Of a stretch of DNA of 64,000 nt, positions 16,783-26,132 are shown one piece after another. The notes under the pieces are model-generated. The model was not told the origin of the DNA. It saw only the letters and a list, made by a program, of their open reading frames with translations, and made no database searches. This stretch comes from Leucobacter sp. UCMA 4100 (lineage in GTDB: Bacteria > Actinomycetota > Actinomycetes > Actinomycetales > Microbacteriaceae), in assembly GCF_027853335.1 (NCBI RefSeq), contig NZ_JAFEUS010000002.1:1224514-1288513 (forward strand), read 5' to 3'. Made by a program: the position numbers and the translations under genes. Numbering within the stretch: position 1 is the stretch's first letter; every line of letters begins with the position of its first letter.

Positions 16783-17413
16783 AACTGAACAAGAATCAGT
16801 CAAAGCGAACTTTCCTCAAACGTTCCGTTCCTCTGAAACCGCAGACCTTTTCATCGCGCTCATCACCTACAGGCTCAAACGAAACGGACGAGCCGGGGTC
16901 GTATTGCCCGATGGGTTTCTCTTCAGCAACGACGGAGCGAAGCTCGCACTGAAGGAACGGCTCCTCAAGGAGTTCAACCTCCACACCATCGTCCGCCTGC
17001 CCGGATCAGTATTCTCGCCTTACACCTCCATTGCCACCAACCTTCTGTTCTTCGACAACACCGGCGAAACCAAAGAGACCTGGTACTACCGAGTAGACCT
17101 CCCCGAAGGCTACAAAGCGTTCTCCAAGACCAGGCCAATGCTGAGAGAACACCTGGCAGACGCCGCTGAGTGGTGGGTGGATCGTCGAGAGATCCAGGAC
17201 GCAGACGGCAATCCTAAAGCGAGGCTGTTCACCGCCGATCAACTCATCGAGGGAGGTTACAACCTTGACCTCTGCGGCTTCCCACGGGCAACCACGGTCG
17301 TACTCAGCCCAGAAGAAACCATCGCTGACTATAAGGCCAAACGAGCCGAACTTGATGCGCAAATTGACGCTAAGATCGCCCAGATCGAAGCACTCCTGGC
17401 GGTGACAGAATGA
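16775..17413 (+). pseudogene. hsdM: Type I DNA methyltransferase HsdM, 3' part
   Basis: The frame continues HsdM directly after the NPP codons: YGGTEQESVKANFP, then motif V and following (TADLFIALITYRLKRNGRAG, VVLPDGFLFS) and the C-terminal region (WVDRREIQDADGNPKARLFT, GGYNLDL). It ends in a helix that typically contacts HsdS. It is separated from its own 5' half (4487-5320) by the inserted element and has no start signal of its own. An open frame extends upstream to 16,682 but those codons belong to the element. The stop overlaps the hsdS start by ATGA, preserving the original hsdM-hsdS coupling. Confidence 0.9.
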
Positions 17414-18926
17414 TCGCCGACCGCCTCCGCGCCGCCGTGCTCCAAGCAGCTATCAGCGGCAAACTCACCGACCAACGCACAGAAGACGGCACCGCAACAG
17501 AACTCCTGGAGCAGATCGCTACAGAAAGGGCTGCGCTGGTCAACGCGAAGAAGCTTAAGAAGCAGAAACCGCTGCCACCCGTCACGGAGGAAGATCGGCC
17601 ATTCCAGATACCCTCCAATTGGGTATGGGCACGTTTCGGGGAGGCCACAAGGTATGCCCAGCGAGGCAAGTCTCCAACGTATGCCGATGTCTCCCCGTAT
17701 TTGGCGGTCTCTCAGAAGTGTGTACGCTGGACAGGGTTCGATCCTGCTCTGGCACGCCCGTATGCACCCGAGGCGTTCGCGGCGCTTCCACAGGATCGGA
17801 TTCTGAGTGCGGGTGACATTCTTTGGAACTCGACAGGTACCGGCACAGTAGGGCGGTCAACCGTCCTGCCAGAGTCAGGTGACTTTGGCAAGATGGCTGC
17901 AGATTCGCACGTTACCGTCATACGAACCTTCCCAGAGGTTCTTCCCCGGTTCGTCGACGTCTTCATCTCGTCGCCGCACATTCAGCAGAACATGGACGAC
18001 CTGACAAGCGGAACCACTAAGCAGCAAGAACTCAATTTGGGAACCATCCTTGAGTTACAACTCCCTATTCCGCCTCTAGCGGAGCAGGTTCGAATCATCG
18101 CAAAGCTTGATGAGGTTCTGCCGCTCATCGATGAACTTGCTGAACTCGAGAAAGAGAGAGAGCATCTAGACCACGAGTTCGCCAAAGCAATCGAACGCGC
18201 GATCCTCCAAGCCGCCATCAGCGGCAAACTCACCAAGCAACACCCCGAAGACGGCACCGCAGAAGAACTCCTCGAAACCATCAAAACCAAACGCCAAAAA
18301 CTCGAAAGGAGGGCAAAGTCAAAAAACAGAAACCACTACTACCAGCGGATAAAACAGACGAACCCCTCGACCTGCCAAAGACGTGGGCGCACCCCGCTTT
18401 GGGCGAGCTTGTCACACTGATTCGTGGTATCATCTTCCCGGCGTCAGCGAAACACAAGGAATCGTTTACTGGAGCTGTCCGGTGTCTGACCACAGGGTCG
18501 GTGCAAAGTAGGTATTCAGACAGCGCTGATGTGTTCGTAGACGCCTCGTTCGTTAAGCGCTCCGATCAGTATCTAGCTCGCGGTGATGCCATCTTGTCAA
18601 CAGCAAACTCAACCGCGTTAGTAGGAAAATCGATCTACTGGGATCAGGCTCAGGAGCGCACATTCGGCGGGTTCTTAACTGTTGCTCGTGCGATTGATAA
18701 CCGACCCGCTGTCACTCGATATCTTCATACAGTCCTACGAACACTGTTCCTTGGCGGTGCATTCGCCGAAAAGTCGACTCAAACGACAAACATTGCAAAC
18801 CTCAGTAATACGATCCTCTATGGGATTCCGATCCCTCTACCGCCCGTTGCAGAGCAAGAACACATTGCTGCCAAGCTCGACCGAGCGCTCCCCCTGGCTC
18901 GAGACATTGGGGAGCTGGTGTCGTGA
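17410..18926 (+). pseudogene. hsdS: Type I specificity subunit HsdS, frameshifted between its two halves
   Basis: The first frame (17,410-18,420) encodes the N-terminal conserved region (MIADRLRAAVLQAAISGKLT), the first target-recognition domain (IPSNWVWARFGEATRYAQRG onward) and the central repeat (AIERAILQAAISGKLTKQHP). Near 18,306-18,313 one base seems to be missing: CTCGAAAGGAGGGC should read Leu-Glu-Arg-Glu-Gly. The second target-recognition domain then continues in another frame (about 18,315-18,926: LGELVTLIRGIIFPASAK, then IPIPLPPVAEQEHIAAKLD). The duplicated ISGKLT segments are the usual internal HsdS repeats. Unless the frameshift is a sequencing error, only a half-specificity protein is made. 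Confidence 0.87.
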
Positions 18927-20550
18927 TTACCAAGGTTCACATTCGAGGCTTTCGTTGTTTCAAAGAGCTTGACTTTGACCCCCGACAAGAAAATGAACAT
19001 CATCGTGGGCGGCAACGAGGCTGGCAAGCCTACGATTCTTGAAGCTATCTCGATGTCGCTGACTGGCCGCGTAAACGGTGGGCTCTGGGCGGGCGATCTA
19101 CTCAACCCATATTGGTTCAACAAAGACCTGGTAGCCGCGTTCTTCGACGACCTCGAAGCAGGCAAGAAGCCGAAGCCGCCTGAGTTCCGAATCGACGTCT
19201 ACCTGGATATGGAACGAGGTGATGCGGAAAAGATGCGCGGCATTCACAACATGCTCAAACAACACGACTCTGTTGGCATCACTCTCCACGCTCGCCCCGA
19301 TACCGAGTATGCCCAGGAGTTCGAGGAGTATCTCGCCGCAGACGAGTGCCCACGGGTACTGCCTGTTGAGTACTACCAGCTGGAGTGGCACGACTTCGCA
19401 CTGACAAGTGATGCATCGAAAGCCCAAAGAACTCAATATCGCGGTTATCGATAGTCAGACGATCCGGTCAGAGCGAGCACTCGATTACTACACAAAATAA
19501 TTGCTTGAAGAGCGCCTAGATAAGCGCGCTCGCACGAGTATCGCTGTCGAGCACCGAAAGATGCGCTCACAGCTCGGCCACGAGATGCTGTCCAACCTAA
19601 ATAGCACGTTGGCAAAGGAGTCCGAAGGCCTGCAAGGGCCTACGGTGGGCGTTCAGGTCAACCAGTCGCGGGCAGCATCTTGCGAGGCGACTCTCGTACC
19701 CGACCTCGACTCGATCCCGTTCAGCCTGTCCGGGCAAGGTGAACAAGCCGTAGCCAAGACGGCGCTTGTCATGAATCGAACGACTTCGAAGAGTAACTAT
19801 GTGCTCGTCGAGGAGCCAGAGAATCACCTGACGCACACTCGCCTGAGAGTGCTACTCAATCTGATCAATGAACGGGAGGCAGACCGGCAGGTCTTCGTCA
19901 CGACCCACAGTTCTTACGTTCTCAACCGGTTAGGTGTTGATCAGCTTGCGCTCCTGAACGACGGAGGTATTCACAGGCTCAGCGACATGGATGCCACCAC
20001 TACGGCATACTTCCGAAAACTTTCGGGCTTCGACATCCTCTGAATCCTGCTCGCCGACCGCATGGTGCTCGTTGAAGGGCCTTCCGACGAGATTCTGTTC
20101 AACCGTTTCTTCTCAGACAAGTATGGCAAGGAACCCCTCGACCTGGGTGTCGGTGTCATGTCAATCAGTGGCACATCATTCAGGCGTGGCTTCGAGCTTG
20201 CGACACTACTCGACAAACGAATGGTTGCGATCCGTGACAACGACGGCAAGAACCCTGACGATGTTCGCGCAAAGTTGAGCGAGTACCTGAGCGATGACCG
20301 ACGTGAACTCTTCGTTGGGGAAGAGGAAGGTGGTGAAACCCTCGAACCACAATTGATTCACACAAACAGCGACGAACTTATCCGCCGGATACTCGATGTG
20401 GAAAACGGTAAGGATCTCCTCCAGTGGATGACCAACAACAAGACTGACACTGCTTTAGCGCTTGCGGAAGACAATGAGCAGTTAACGCCTCCGAAGTACA
20501 TCAGTGATGCCATTGCTGCGATCATGGCGGATACGCAAGCAGGCTCATGA
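18923..20550 (+). pseudogene. OLD-family ATPase/TOPRIM nuclease (Gabija GajA-like), decayed
   Basis: Joined across its lesions, this reads as an OLD-type nuclease: N-terminal ABC ATPase (ITKVHIRGFRCFKELDFD, then NIIVGGNEAGKPTILEAISM), ABC signature and Walker B region (FSLSGQGEQAVAKTALVM, YVLVEEPENHLTH), H-loop (VFVTTHSSYVLNRLG) and a C-terminal TOPRIM domain (MVLVEGPSDEILFNRFF, AIRDNDGK). Lesions are an extra C in the run at 18,979-18,983, a frameshift near 19,410-19,425, a TAA at 19,498-19,500 and a TGA at 20,041-20,043. The Walker A loop is also altered (GKP instead of GKS/GKT). It overlaps hsdS by GTGA and the helicase gene behind it by ATGA, so it was once part of the same transcription unit. 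Confidence 0.8.
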
Positions 20551-21683
20551 CTCACCTGTTCGTTCATGCTGCAACCGGATCTGGCAAAACCGAACACATC
20601 GTGTGTACCTGCGCAAATCGAGACAAGCCCAAACGCAGGCTGATCATCACCCTGATCCAGTCGGGTCAGGAGGAGCTGATATCGAGGCTCTCCGATGCCT
20701 GCAGTGCAGACCAGGTACCTGACGCCATTGGCTGATATGCGTTCCTAATCAATCATTACGTGCGCCCGTACCTGCCGTACCTCTTCGATGGGCTCAGACC
20801 CACGGGATTCATTTTTGACCGCGACCTGCATCCGAAGAACCACTTCCGATTGGCAGGTGAAGCACGTTATTTCTCTTCTAACGGCTCGATCTATCGAGAG
20901 AGCTTGCCTGAGCTCTCCGTTAAGGTGGCCGAAGCGGCACAAGGAAAGGTCGAGCATCGACTGAGTCGAATCTACGACGAAATCATCATCGATGAAGTGC
21001 AAGACATCAGTCGCAAGAGTCTGGACTTACTGGCCCGGCTCCTCGACTGTACGAGCCTACGTTTAGTCATGGTTGGCGGTGTTCGGCAATCCTTGCTTGA
21101 CAGCGACCTGATGCCAGCCAGGAACAAGAACGCGGATCGGTTGCAGCTATTGAGCTGGTATCGAGACCATGAAAACAGTGGACGTCTCGCTATCGAGGAG
21201 ATGACCACAACTCTCAAGTCTAACCAGGTCATCGCGAGCTTCTCTGACGTGATCGTCCCCGCAGAACTGGGATTCGCGCCGACAACGTCGGCCAACAAAG
21301 AAACCACTGGCCACGATGGTGTCTTCCTGGTAAATGAGGCGCATCTGAATGACTACATTCAACGCTATGGGGCGGTTCCGCTGAGTGGCAGCGCAGCATC
21401 AGGAAAACACCTCAATCATCTTGGATTCACGAATATTGGCCAGGTCAAAGATCTGACCTACGACCGAGTGATCATCTATCCCACGCAGCCGATGCTAGCG
21501 CTCATCTCTACTGGTAAACCATTGGTGGACAAAAGAGCATGTAGTTTCTATGCGGCCGTTACACGTGCGAGGGCTTCGGTGGCTAGCATCGCCGATTCGA
21601 AGACGCTCACTAAACGTTTCCGTGAGAGCCCAACGCTTCCCATCGAATTGTGGGAACCTCCCGAGCATGAAGGGGATGCGTAG
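20547..21683 (+). pseudogene. UvrD/Rep-like helicase (Gabija GajB-like), nonsense-interrupted
   Basis: This frame encodes an SF1 helicase-like protein of about 378 residues. It shows Walker A MTHLFVHAATGSGKTEHIV, Walker B IIIDEVQDISRKSLDLL and a C-terminal helicase block (HLGFTNIGQVKDLTYDRVII, then SFYAAVTRARASVASIAD) typical of UvrD family members. A TGA at 20,733-20,735 interrupts it; the surrounding residues (VPDAIG, then YAFLINHYVRPYLPYLF) suggest an original TGG Trp codon. The rest stays in one frame. Its pairing with an OLD-family nuclease directly upstream, with ATGA overlap, is the Gabija arrangement, although this helicase is shorter than GajB of the described systems. The system appears inactive. 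Confidence 0.75.
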
Positions 21684-21929
21684 AGCAGTGCAGTAGAAAG
21701 TTCAGCATGAGTGAACACCCGAACCATTTGGTGCGGTGAACACCTTTAGCGGAACGTCAGCTGACACTGCATCCGTTGGTACAAGCGCACCCTTCCCGAT
21801 AAGTTGCTCAACGCTGAAGCATTGGAAGCGCGACTGGTTCAGCTTGCACTCAGCAGATTCCACGAGGACTTTTGCCACGAAACCGCGCGGTTCTCGCAGT
21901 GCTTCCAAGGTTCAGCCAACTGCTGTTGA

Positions 21930-22660
21930 TGCGCGTTTTGCACCCAATCCGCTCGCTTGTACAACGCCTGCGCCGGCTCAGGCTCGTTCCTCGTCAAATC
22001 GATGAGCAGCATGATACGCGAGGCAGGGGTGTAAACACAATGAGGGCCAAGCAATTCAAGGGAGAACAGCTCTGCTGCATCGAGTTTGACCGGGAGATTT
22101 ACGCCCTCGCATGCGCGAATATGCTCATTCATAAGGACGGGATGACGAACCTTGCCCACATGGACGCCCGAACCGAGAGCGGCAGCCAATGGATGAAGAC
22201 CACTCGTGCGACGAAGATCTTAATGAACCCTCCATACGAAAGCAAGCTCGGCTGTATGAAAAACGTCGAGAATGTTCTCAACAGCGTGGACCGCGGCACT
22301 CTCTGTGGCTTTATTCTGCCCGATAAAAAGTTGGAGAAGACAAGTAAAACACAAATGTCCCGCATACTGCGGCGCCACCGGCTACTACAGGTAGCAAAAC
22401 TTCCCGAAAATCTGTTCTTTGGTGTCGGGGGTGACCACAAGTATCTTCATATTCGAAGCAAGCAAGCCAGAGGAAGGAAAAGTTCTCCGCAGCCAACATC
22501 GCAGAAGACGGCCTCGTGGCCGTCAAAGCAAAAGCCGTCACGACGTACATAGCCGCTGGCCTACTATCGAGAATTACTGGGTCGATGCCATCGAGCGCAG
22601 CAGCGATACCACGCGCGGCACCGGCCAGTGGATCGACCCGGCGCCGACTGCCTTTTGCCT
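21930..22660 (+). pseudogene. Decayed N6-adenine DNA methyltransferase
   Basis: Several frames must be joined to read it: motif I in one frame (CAGSGSFLVKSMSSMIREAG near 21,970-22,030), then QFKGEQLCCIEFDREIYALA, MLIHKDGMTNLAHMDAR and motif IV KILMNPPYESKLG. Next comes VLNSVDRGTLCGFILPDKKL in the frame starting 22,040. A further shift near 22,425-22,430 leads to TTSIFIFEASKPEEGK, and a later one to RHDVHSRWPTIENYWVDAIE. The order is that of type I-like modification subunits. No frame is intact, so this is a relic. Its NPPY codons (22,223-22,240) still read ATGAAC-CCTCCA-TACG, a near match to the element's insertion site. Confidence 0.65.
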
Positions 22661-23119
22661 TGTTTCACAAGTTCAGCGGCTGGTCCCGTTGGGGTTCAAG
22701 AGTCGAACTTGCGATCCGCGGTTCTGCAAAGTATGCATTTCCCGGATTTTTTAACACACATGGCTCTGCATTTTCCTGACCATTAACAAATTAAAGGAGC
22801 GTCCCCGGCGAGCCGGAGCTCGCTCAAACTAAATCATGAAGAGTGTTTATGAACATCTAAATGGATAGGCTCTCACCTAGCTCCAGCAAGCCATTCTGGA
22901 TACTCTCTTGAACAGCGACAAAACTAATAAGCTTAAGAGAAAATTTTCAGTCCCACGCATCGTAATTTTGAGCATTCGAGAGCCCCATTCTGTGTAGTCA
23001 TTACACCGCGTTCACTTCAATCCCGCCGTGGCTTTTCCACTCGTGCCTGAAATCCAGCGCGGCTGAGAGTCAAATTGCAATTCTGATGCCAGGATGAGAG
23101 TGACCAACCATACGAAGGG
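22661..23119. other. Non-coding, AT-richer stretch between defence relics
   Basis: These are about 460 bp with no acceptable gene. A short GC hairpin-like segment (CCCCGGCGAGCCGG near 22,803) could be a terminator but lacks a T run. The base composition is distinctly lower in GC than the chromosome to the right, consistent with accumulated accessory DNA. No tRNA or repeat could be supported. Confidence 0.4.
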
Positions 23120-24772
23120 GTGGCTGGCATACCCAGAGAGGCTAACAAATTGGCTCGACCAAAGGCGACGACGCAAGCTACGACGTTGTATCGTTTACGT
23201 CACACTGACAAGCTAGAGCAGGCGGTCAAGGAAAAGTACCGCAATGACTCAGCGATCACCGTGGAGGAATGCAAAATAGGTTCCCAGGATGCAGTCCTGG
23301 TCCACGGGTCAATCGGAGCCGGGGGGACGGTCAAGTGGGCGAGCCGCGTGCATCAGCTGACCCAAGTGGCAGTGACTGCTGAAAACATGACCGCCGGCGG
23401 TGTCTTGCTGTTGAGGTTAAACGATGACAGCGATGCAGCAACGTGGGCCCTCTCCTGGGGCATGGGATGGCTGCTTCTAGATCAGGCCTTGGTCGAGAGC
23501 TCTTTCGGCCAGAAACTGGCGATTAGGTCCGCAGACCCTGACCTTCTAAGCTCACTGACGCGGACGGTACTGGACGAACGTGCCAAAGTTGACAGGTCAT
23601 CGATTCCTGCGGGTGCAGGACTGACCGGATTTGGGATCGGTGGGTTCGGCGAGCTCGTGACCCGTGTTGTAGGCAAAGCCGAAATCGAAGGCCTCACTGT
23701 CGGTAAAGCATTCCGCGTGCGTGGGGCAGACGCAATTTCGGTGCCGCTTGGGCTGAGCCCTGCGGCACTCCTATCTGATCTAAACGTACTTGATAACCTA
23801 CTTTCTCAAGATCCACGGCCAGAGCTAGAAGTCTTGGAGCAACTAGTACCTGTCAAGAGGAAGAGCCACCTCCATAACACGCTGGATACCCGCCTTAAGG
23901 CAGAACTACAAAAAGGTGCGGGAGCGTCAAAAATTGCCGCCACATGGCCGCATGAGCACCTTGATGAAAATTTGCCACCCGAGTCCTTCCGCGTAAAACG
24001 CGTAGGAAACTCAGAGCCTCGCCCAGGTTTACCGACCGCAGAGCTGATTCTAGAGCTTATGAAAGATCGAGAGTTTGATTGGTTGGAGCTCATCAAGATC
24101 CAATTATTCTCGGACGCTGAAGGCAACGAGCCCATCAGTGCGGAAATACCCCTACGCAAGTGGGTGGCTTACGAGGAAGAAATAAACGGACTACGGTACT
24201 TCTTATACAACGGGCAATGGTTCGCGATGGATCTTGATTACGCGAAGCTGCTGGATGATCGTGTCCAGCAGATCTTTGCAATGCAGGCAGGTATCACCAT
24301 GCCTGCTTGGGCCGCCCCAGATAACGAGGAAGCCTACAACAAGAAAACCGCAAAAGCTCTAGGTGCGGTTCTGATGGATAGAAAGCTTATTCAGACGACT
24401 CAAAACAAACGTGGCTTCGAGGCCAGTGACCTGATTACAGAACAGGATGTTTACGTACACGTGAAGTCGGCTACCTCGTCTGCGCCATTGAGCCACCTGT
24501 TCTCACAGGGGGGAAACTCCGCCCATTCACTACAATACGACGAAGAGGCTCGCAATAAATTGCGAGAGCGTGTCAAAGAACGTAAAGGTGATCCTGATCT
24601 CATAGGTATGAAGCCTCGAAAAGTCATCTTTGCAATCCGGCCAAGACAACAAGGCGGAAAGCTCACGGCGGACCACCTATTTAGTTTCAGCAAGGTTTCA
24701 CTCGTACGCGTGTTTGATGAGCTAGAGAGCCGTGGAATTAAAGTGCGAGTGGTAAGTATCAACTATGTGTAG
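23120..24772 (+). CDS. TIGR04141/DUF6119 family sporadically distributed protein
   Basis: This intact protein (550 residues from GTG 23,120, or 540 from TTG 23,150) belongs to the family of large, patchily distributed proteins labelled TIGR04141 or DUF6119, often found in defence islands. Supporting segments are the early TTLYRLRHTDKLEQ, the mid GFGIGGFGELVTRVVGKAEI, LRYFLYNGQWFAMDLDY and the C-terminal DVYVHVKSATSSAPLSHLFS with VIFAIRPRQQ. The last part resembles a restriction-endonuclease-like core with an acidic residue followed by a Lys (DVYVHVK). The GTG start has no properly spaced ribosome site, while the TTG is preceded by GAGAGG, so the shorter form may be correct. The biochemical role is not known to me. 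Confidence 0.75.
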   Translation: MAGIPREANKLARPKATTQATTLYRLRHTDKLEQAVKEKYRNDSAITVEECKIGSQDAVLVHGSIGAGGTVKWASRVHQLTQVAVTAENMTAGGVLLLRLNDDSDAATWALSWGMGWLLLDQALVESSFGQKLAIRSADPDLLSSLTRTVLDERAKVDRSSIPAGAGLTGFGIGGFGELVTRVVGKAEIEGLTVGKAFRVRGADAISVPLGLSPAALLSDLNVLDNLLSQDPRPELEVLEQLVPVKRKSHLHNTLDTRLKAELQKGAGASKIAATWPHEHLDENLPPESFRVKRVGNSEPRPGLPTAELILELMKDREFDWLELIKIQLFSDAEGNEPISAEIPLRKWVAYEEEINGLRYFLYNGQWFAMDLDYAKLLDDRVQQIFAMQAGITMPAWAAPDNEEAYNKKTAKALGAVLMDRKLIQTTQNKRGFEASDLITEQDVYVHVKSATSSAPLSHLFSQGGNSAHSLQYDEEARNKLRERVKERKGDPDLIGMKPRKVIFAIRPRQQGGKLTADHLFSFSKVSLVRVFDELESRGIKVRVVSINYV

Positions 24773-25093
24773 AAGGCCGTGAAACATAGTTCAGTGAGGT
24801 GGCCAAGCGACTATCCTTTACGTCTTGCAGTAATGACCTAATTACCCCCCCCCCCCCCCGTTAATTCGAGAAACTCGCCGAAGGCCTCGCCGATGGCCAT
24901 CACGGTTAAGCACCAGTTAGTTCTGGCACTTTCACACTAACGAGCAGACAGGCTTAACCCAGCAAAGCAAGGCCGAGGGGTTCTGCCCACCGTAAGACAC
25001 CCTCAGTAGAGACTGTGTACAAGTGCGTCCTATTCCCTTCCGCACAGCCATCGCGAAAAGGAATAAGCTAACCACACCTGCGTTACACCCTCC
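24773..25093. other. Island-to-backbone junction region
   Basis: The 321 bp hold no gene. It contains a 15-base run of C (24,845-24,859). Base composition changes from the island type to the high-GC type within and after this stretch, so the right boundary of the accessory island is placed here. No integrase, tRNA or direct repeat marks the boundary. Confidence 0.45.
24845..24859. repeat. Homopolymer run of 15 C
   Basis: Fifteen consecutive C bases lie 73 bp behind the stop of the TIGR04141 gene and about 235 bp before the flavin oxidoreductase gene. Such runs are slippage-prone and can also be assembly errors. It does not lie in any reading frame I accept. Confidence 0.9.
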
Positions 25094-26119
25094 ATGACCA
25101 ACATCGAATTCGGCCTAGACACGTTCGGCGGCGTCACGATCGACGCGCAAGGGAAGCCGGTTGCGCACCCACGGGTGATCCGCGATCTGGTGAGTGATGC
25201 GGTGACTGCCGACGAGCTCGGCCTTGACTTCTTTGCGGTAGGCGAGCATCACCGGCCCGACTACGCGGTGTCGAGCCCCGAGATGGTGCTCGCCGCGATC
25301 GCGGGGCAGACCGAGCGCATCAGGCTCGGGTCAGCGGTCACGGTACTGAGTTCTGACGATCCAGTGCGCGTGTACGAGCGGTTTGCGACGCTCGACGCCG
25401 TGTCGAAGGGGCGGGCCGAGATTGTGGCGGGGCGCGGGTCGTTCATCGAGTCGTTTCCCCTGTTTGGCTACGACCTGCAAGACTACGAGGTGCTCTTCGA
25501 AGAGAAGCTCGAGCTACTCGCGGCGCTCTTAAAAGAGGAGCCAGTCACGTGGTCGGGCACCACACGTGCGGGGCTCACCGAGCAGCGCGTGTTCCCGACG
25601 ACCGAGGGCGGCATCAAGACGTGGGTGGGCGTTGGCGGCAGCCCCGAGTCGGTCGTGCGCACCGCGCGGCACGGGTTCGGCCTGTTTCTCGCGATCATCG
25701 GTGGGCCCGCGGCACGCTTCGCCCCCTACATCGACCTCTTTGAGCGCTCGCAAGACGAGCTCGGCACGCCGCGCAAGCCCGTCGCGGTGCACTCGCCGGG
25801 CCTCATTGCCGAGACCGACGAGGCCGCGCGCGAGATCGTGCGCCCCGGGTGGATCAAGATGCGCCAGCAAATGGGTCGCGAACGCGGCTGGCCCCCGCCA
25901 CAGGTTGGCGATTTCGAACGAGAGATCGAGCAAGGTGCGCTGTACGTGGGGTCGCCAGAGACCGTCGCGAAGAAGATCGCTGAAACACTGAAGACGCTGC
26001 GCGTTGACCGGTTCGATCTGAAGTATGACCAGCCGGTTCCGCACGAGGCACAGCAGCGCACCGTCGAACTGTACGGCGAGAAAGTTGTGCCGATGGTGAA
26101 GGATATGCTGGCAAGTTAA
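25094..26119 (+). CDS. Luciferase-like (LLM class) flavin-dependent oxidoreductase
   Basis: A 341-residue protein of the bacterial luciferase-like monooxygenase fold. These are cytoplasmic enzymes that use reduced FMN or F420 as cosubstrate. Family features are FFAVGEHHRPDYAVSSPEMV (residues 47-66), IRLGSAVTVLSSDDPVRVYE, the glycine-rich phosphate-binding segment EIVAGRGSFIESFPLFGYD (about 109-127) and the C-terminal GSPETVAKKIAETL. Length and motif order are normal for the family. It is the first gene with the high-GC codon use of the chromosome and faces the convergent exporter gene 14 bp away. The substrate cannot be predicted. Confidence 0.9.
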   Translation: MTNIEFGLDTFGGVTIDAQGKPVAHPRVIRDLVSDAVTADELGLDFFAVGEHHRPDYAVSSPEMVLAAIAGQTERIRLGSAVTVLSSDDPVRVYERFATLDAVSKGRAEIVAGRGSFIESFPLFGYDLQDYEVLFEEKLELLAALLKEEPVTWSGTTRAGLTEQRVFPTTEGGIKTWVGVGGSPESVVRTARHGFGLFLAIIGGPAARFAPYIDLFERSQDELGTPRKPVAVHSPGLIAETDEAAREIVRPGWIKMRQQMGRERGWPPPQVGDFEREIEQGALYVGSPETVAKKIAETLKTLRVDRFDLKYDQPVPHEAQQRTVELYGEKVVPMVKDMLAS

Positions 26120-26132
26120 ACACGTACGCACC

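Noticed and set aside
20547-20735. Separate small gene at the start of the helicase
   Set aside because: It is in the same frame as the following helicase sequence and carries its Walker A motif, so it is the 5' end of one gene cut by a stop codon.
22690-22740. Possible tRNA fragment (GGGTTCAAGAGTCGAAC)
   Set aside because: No cloverleaf can be folded around it and the stretch reads better as the end of the decayed methyltransferase.
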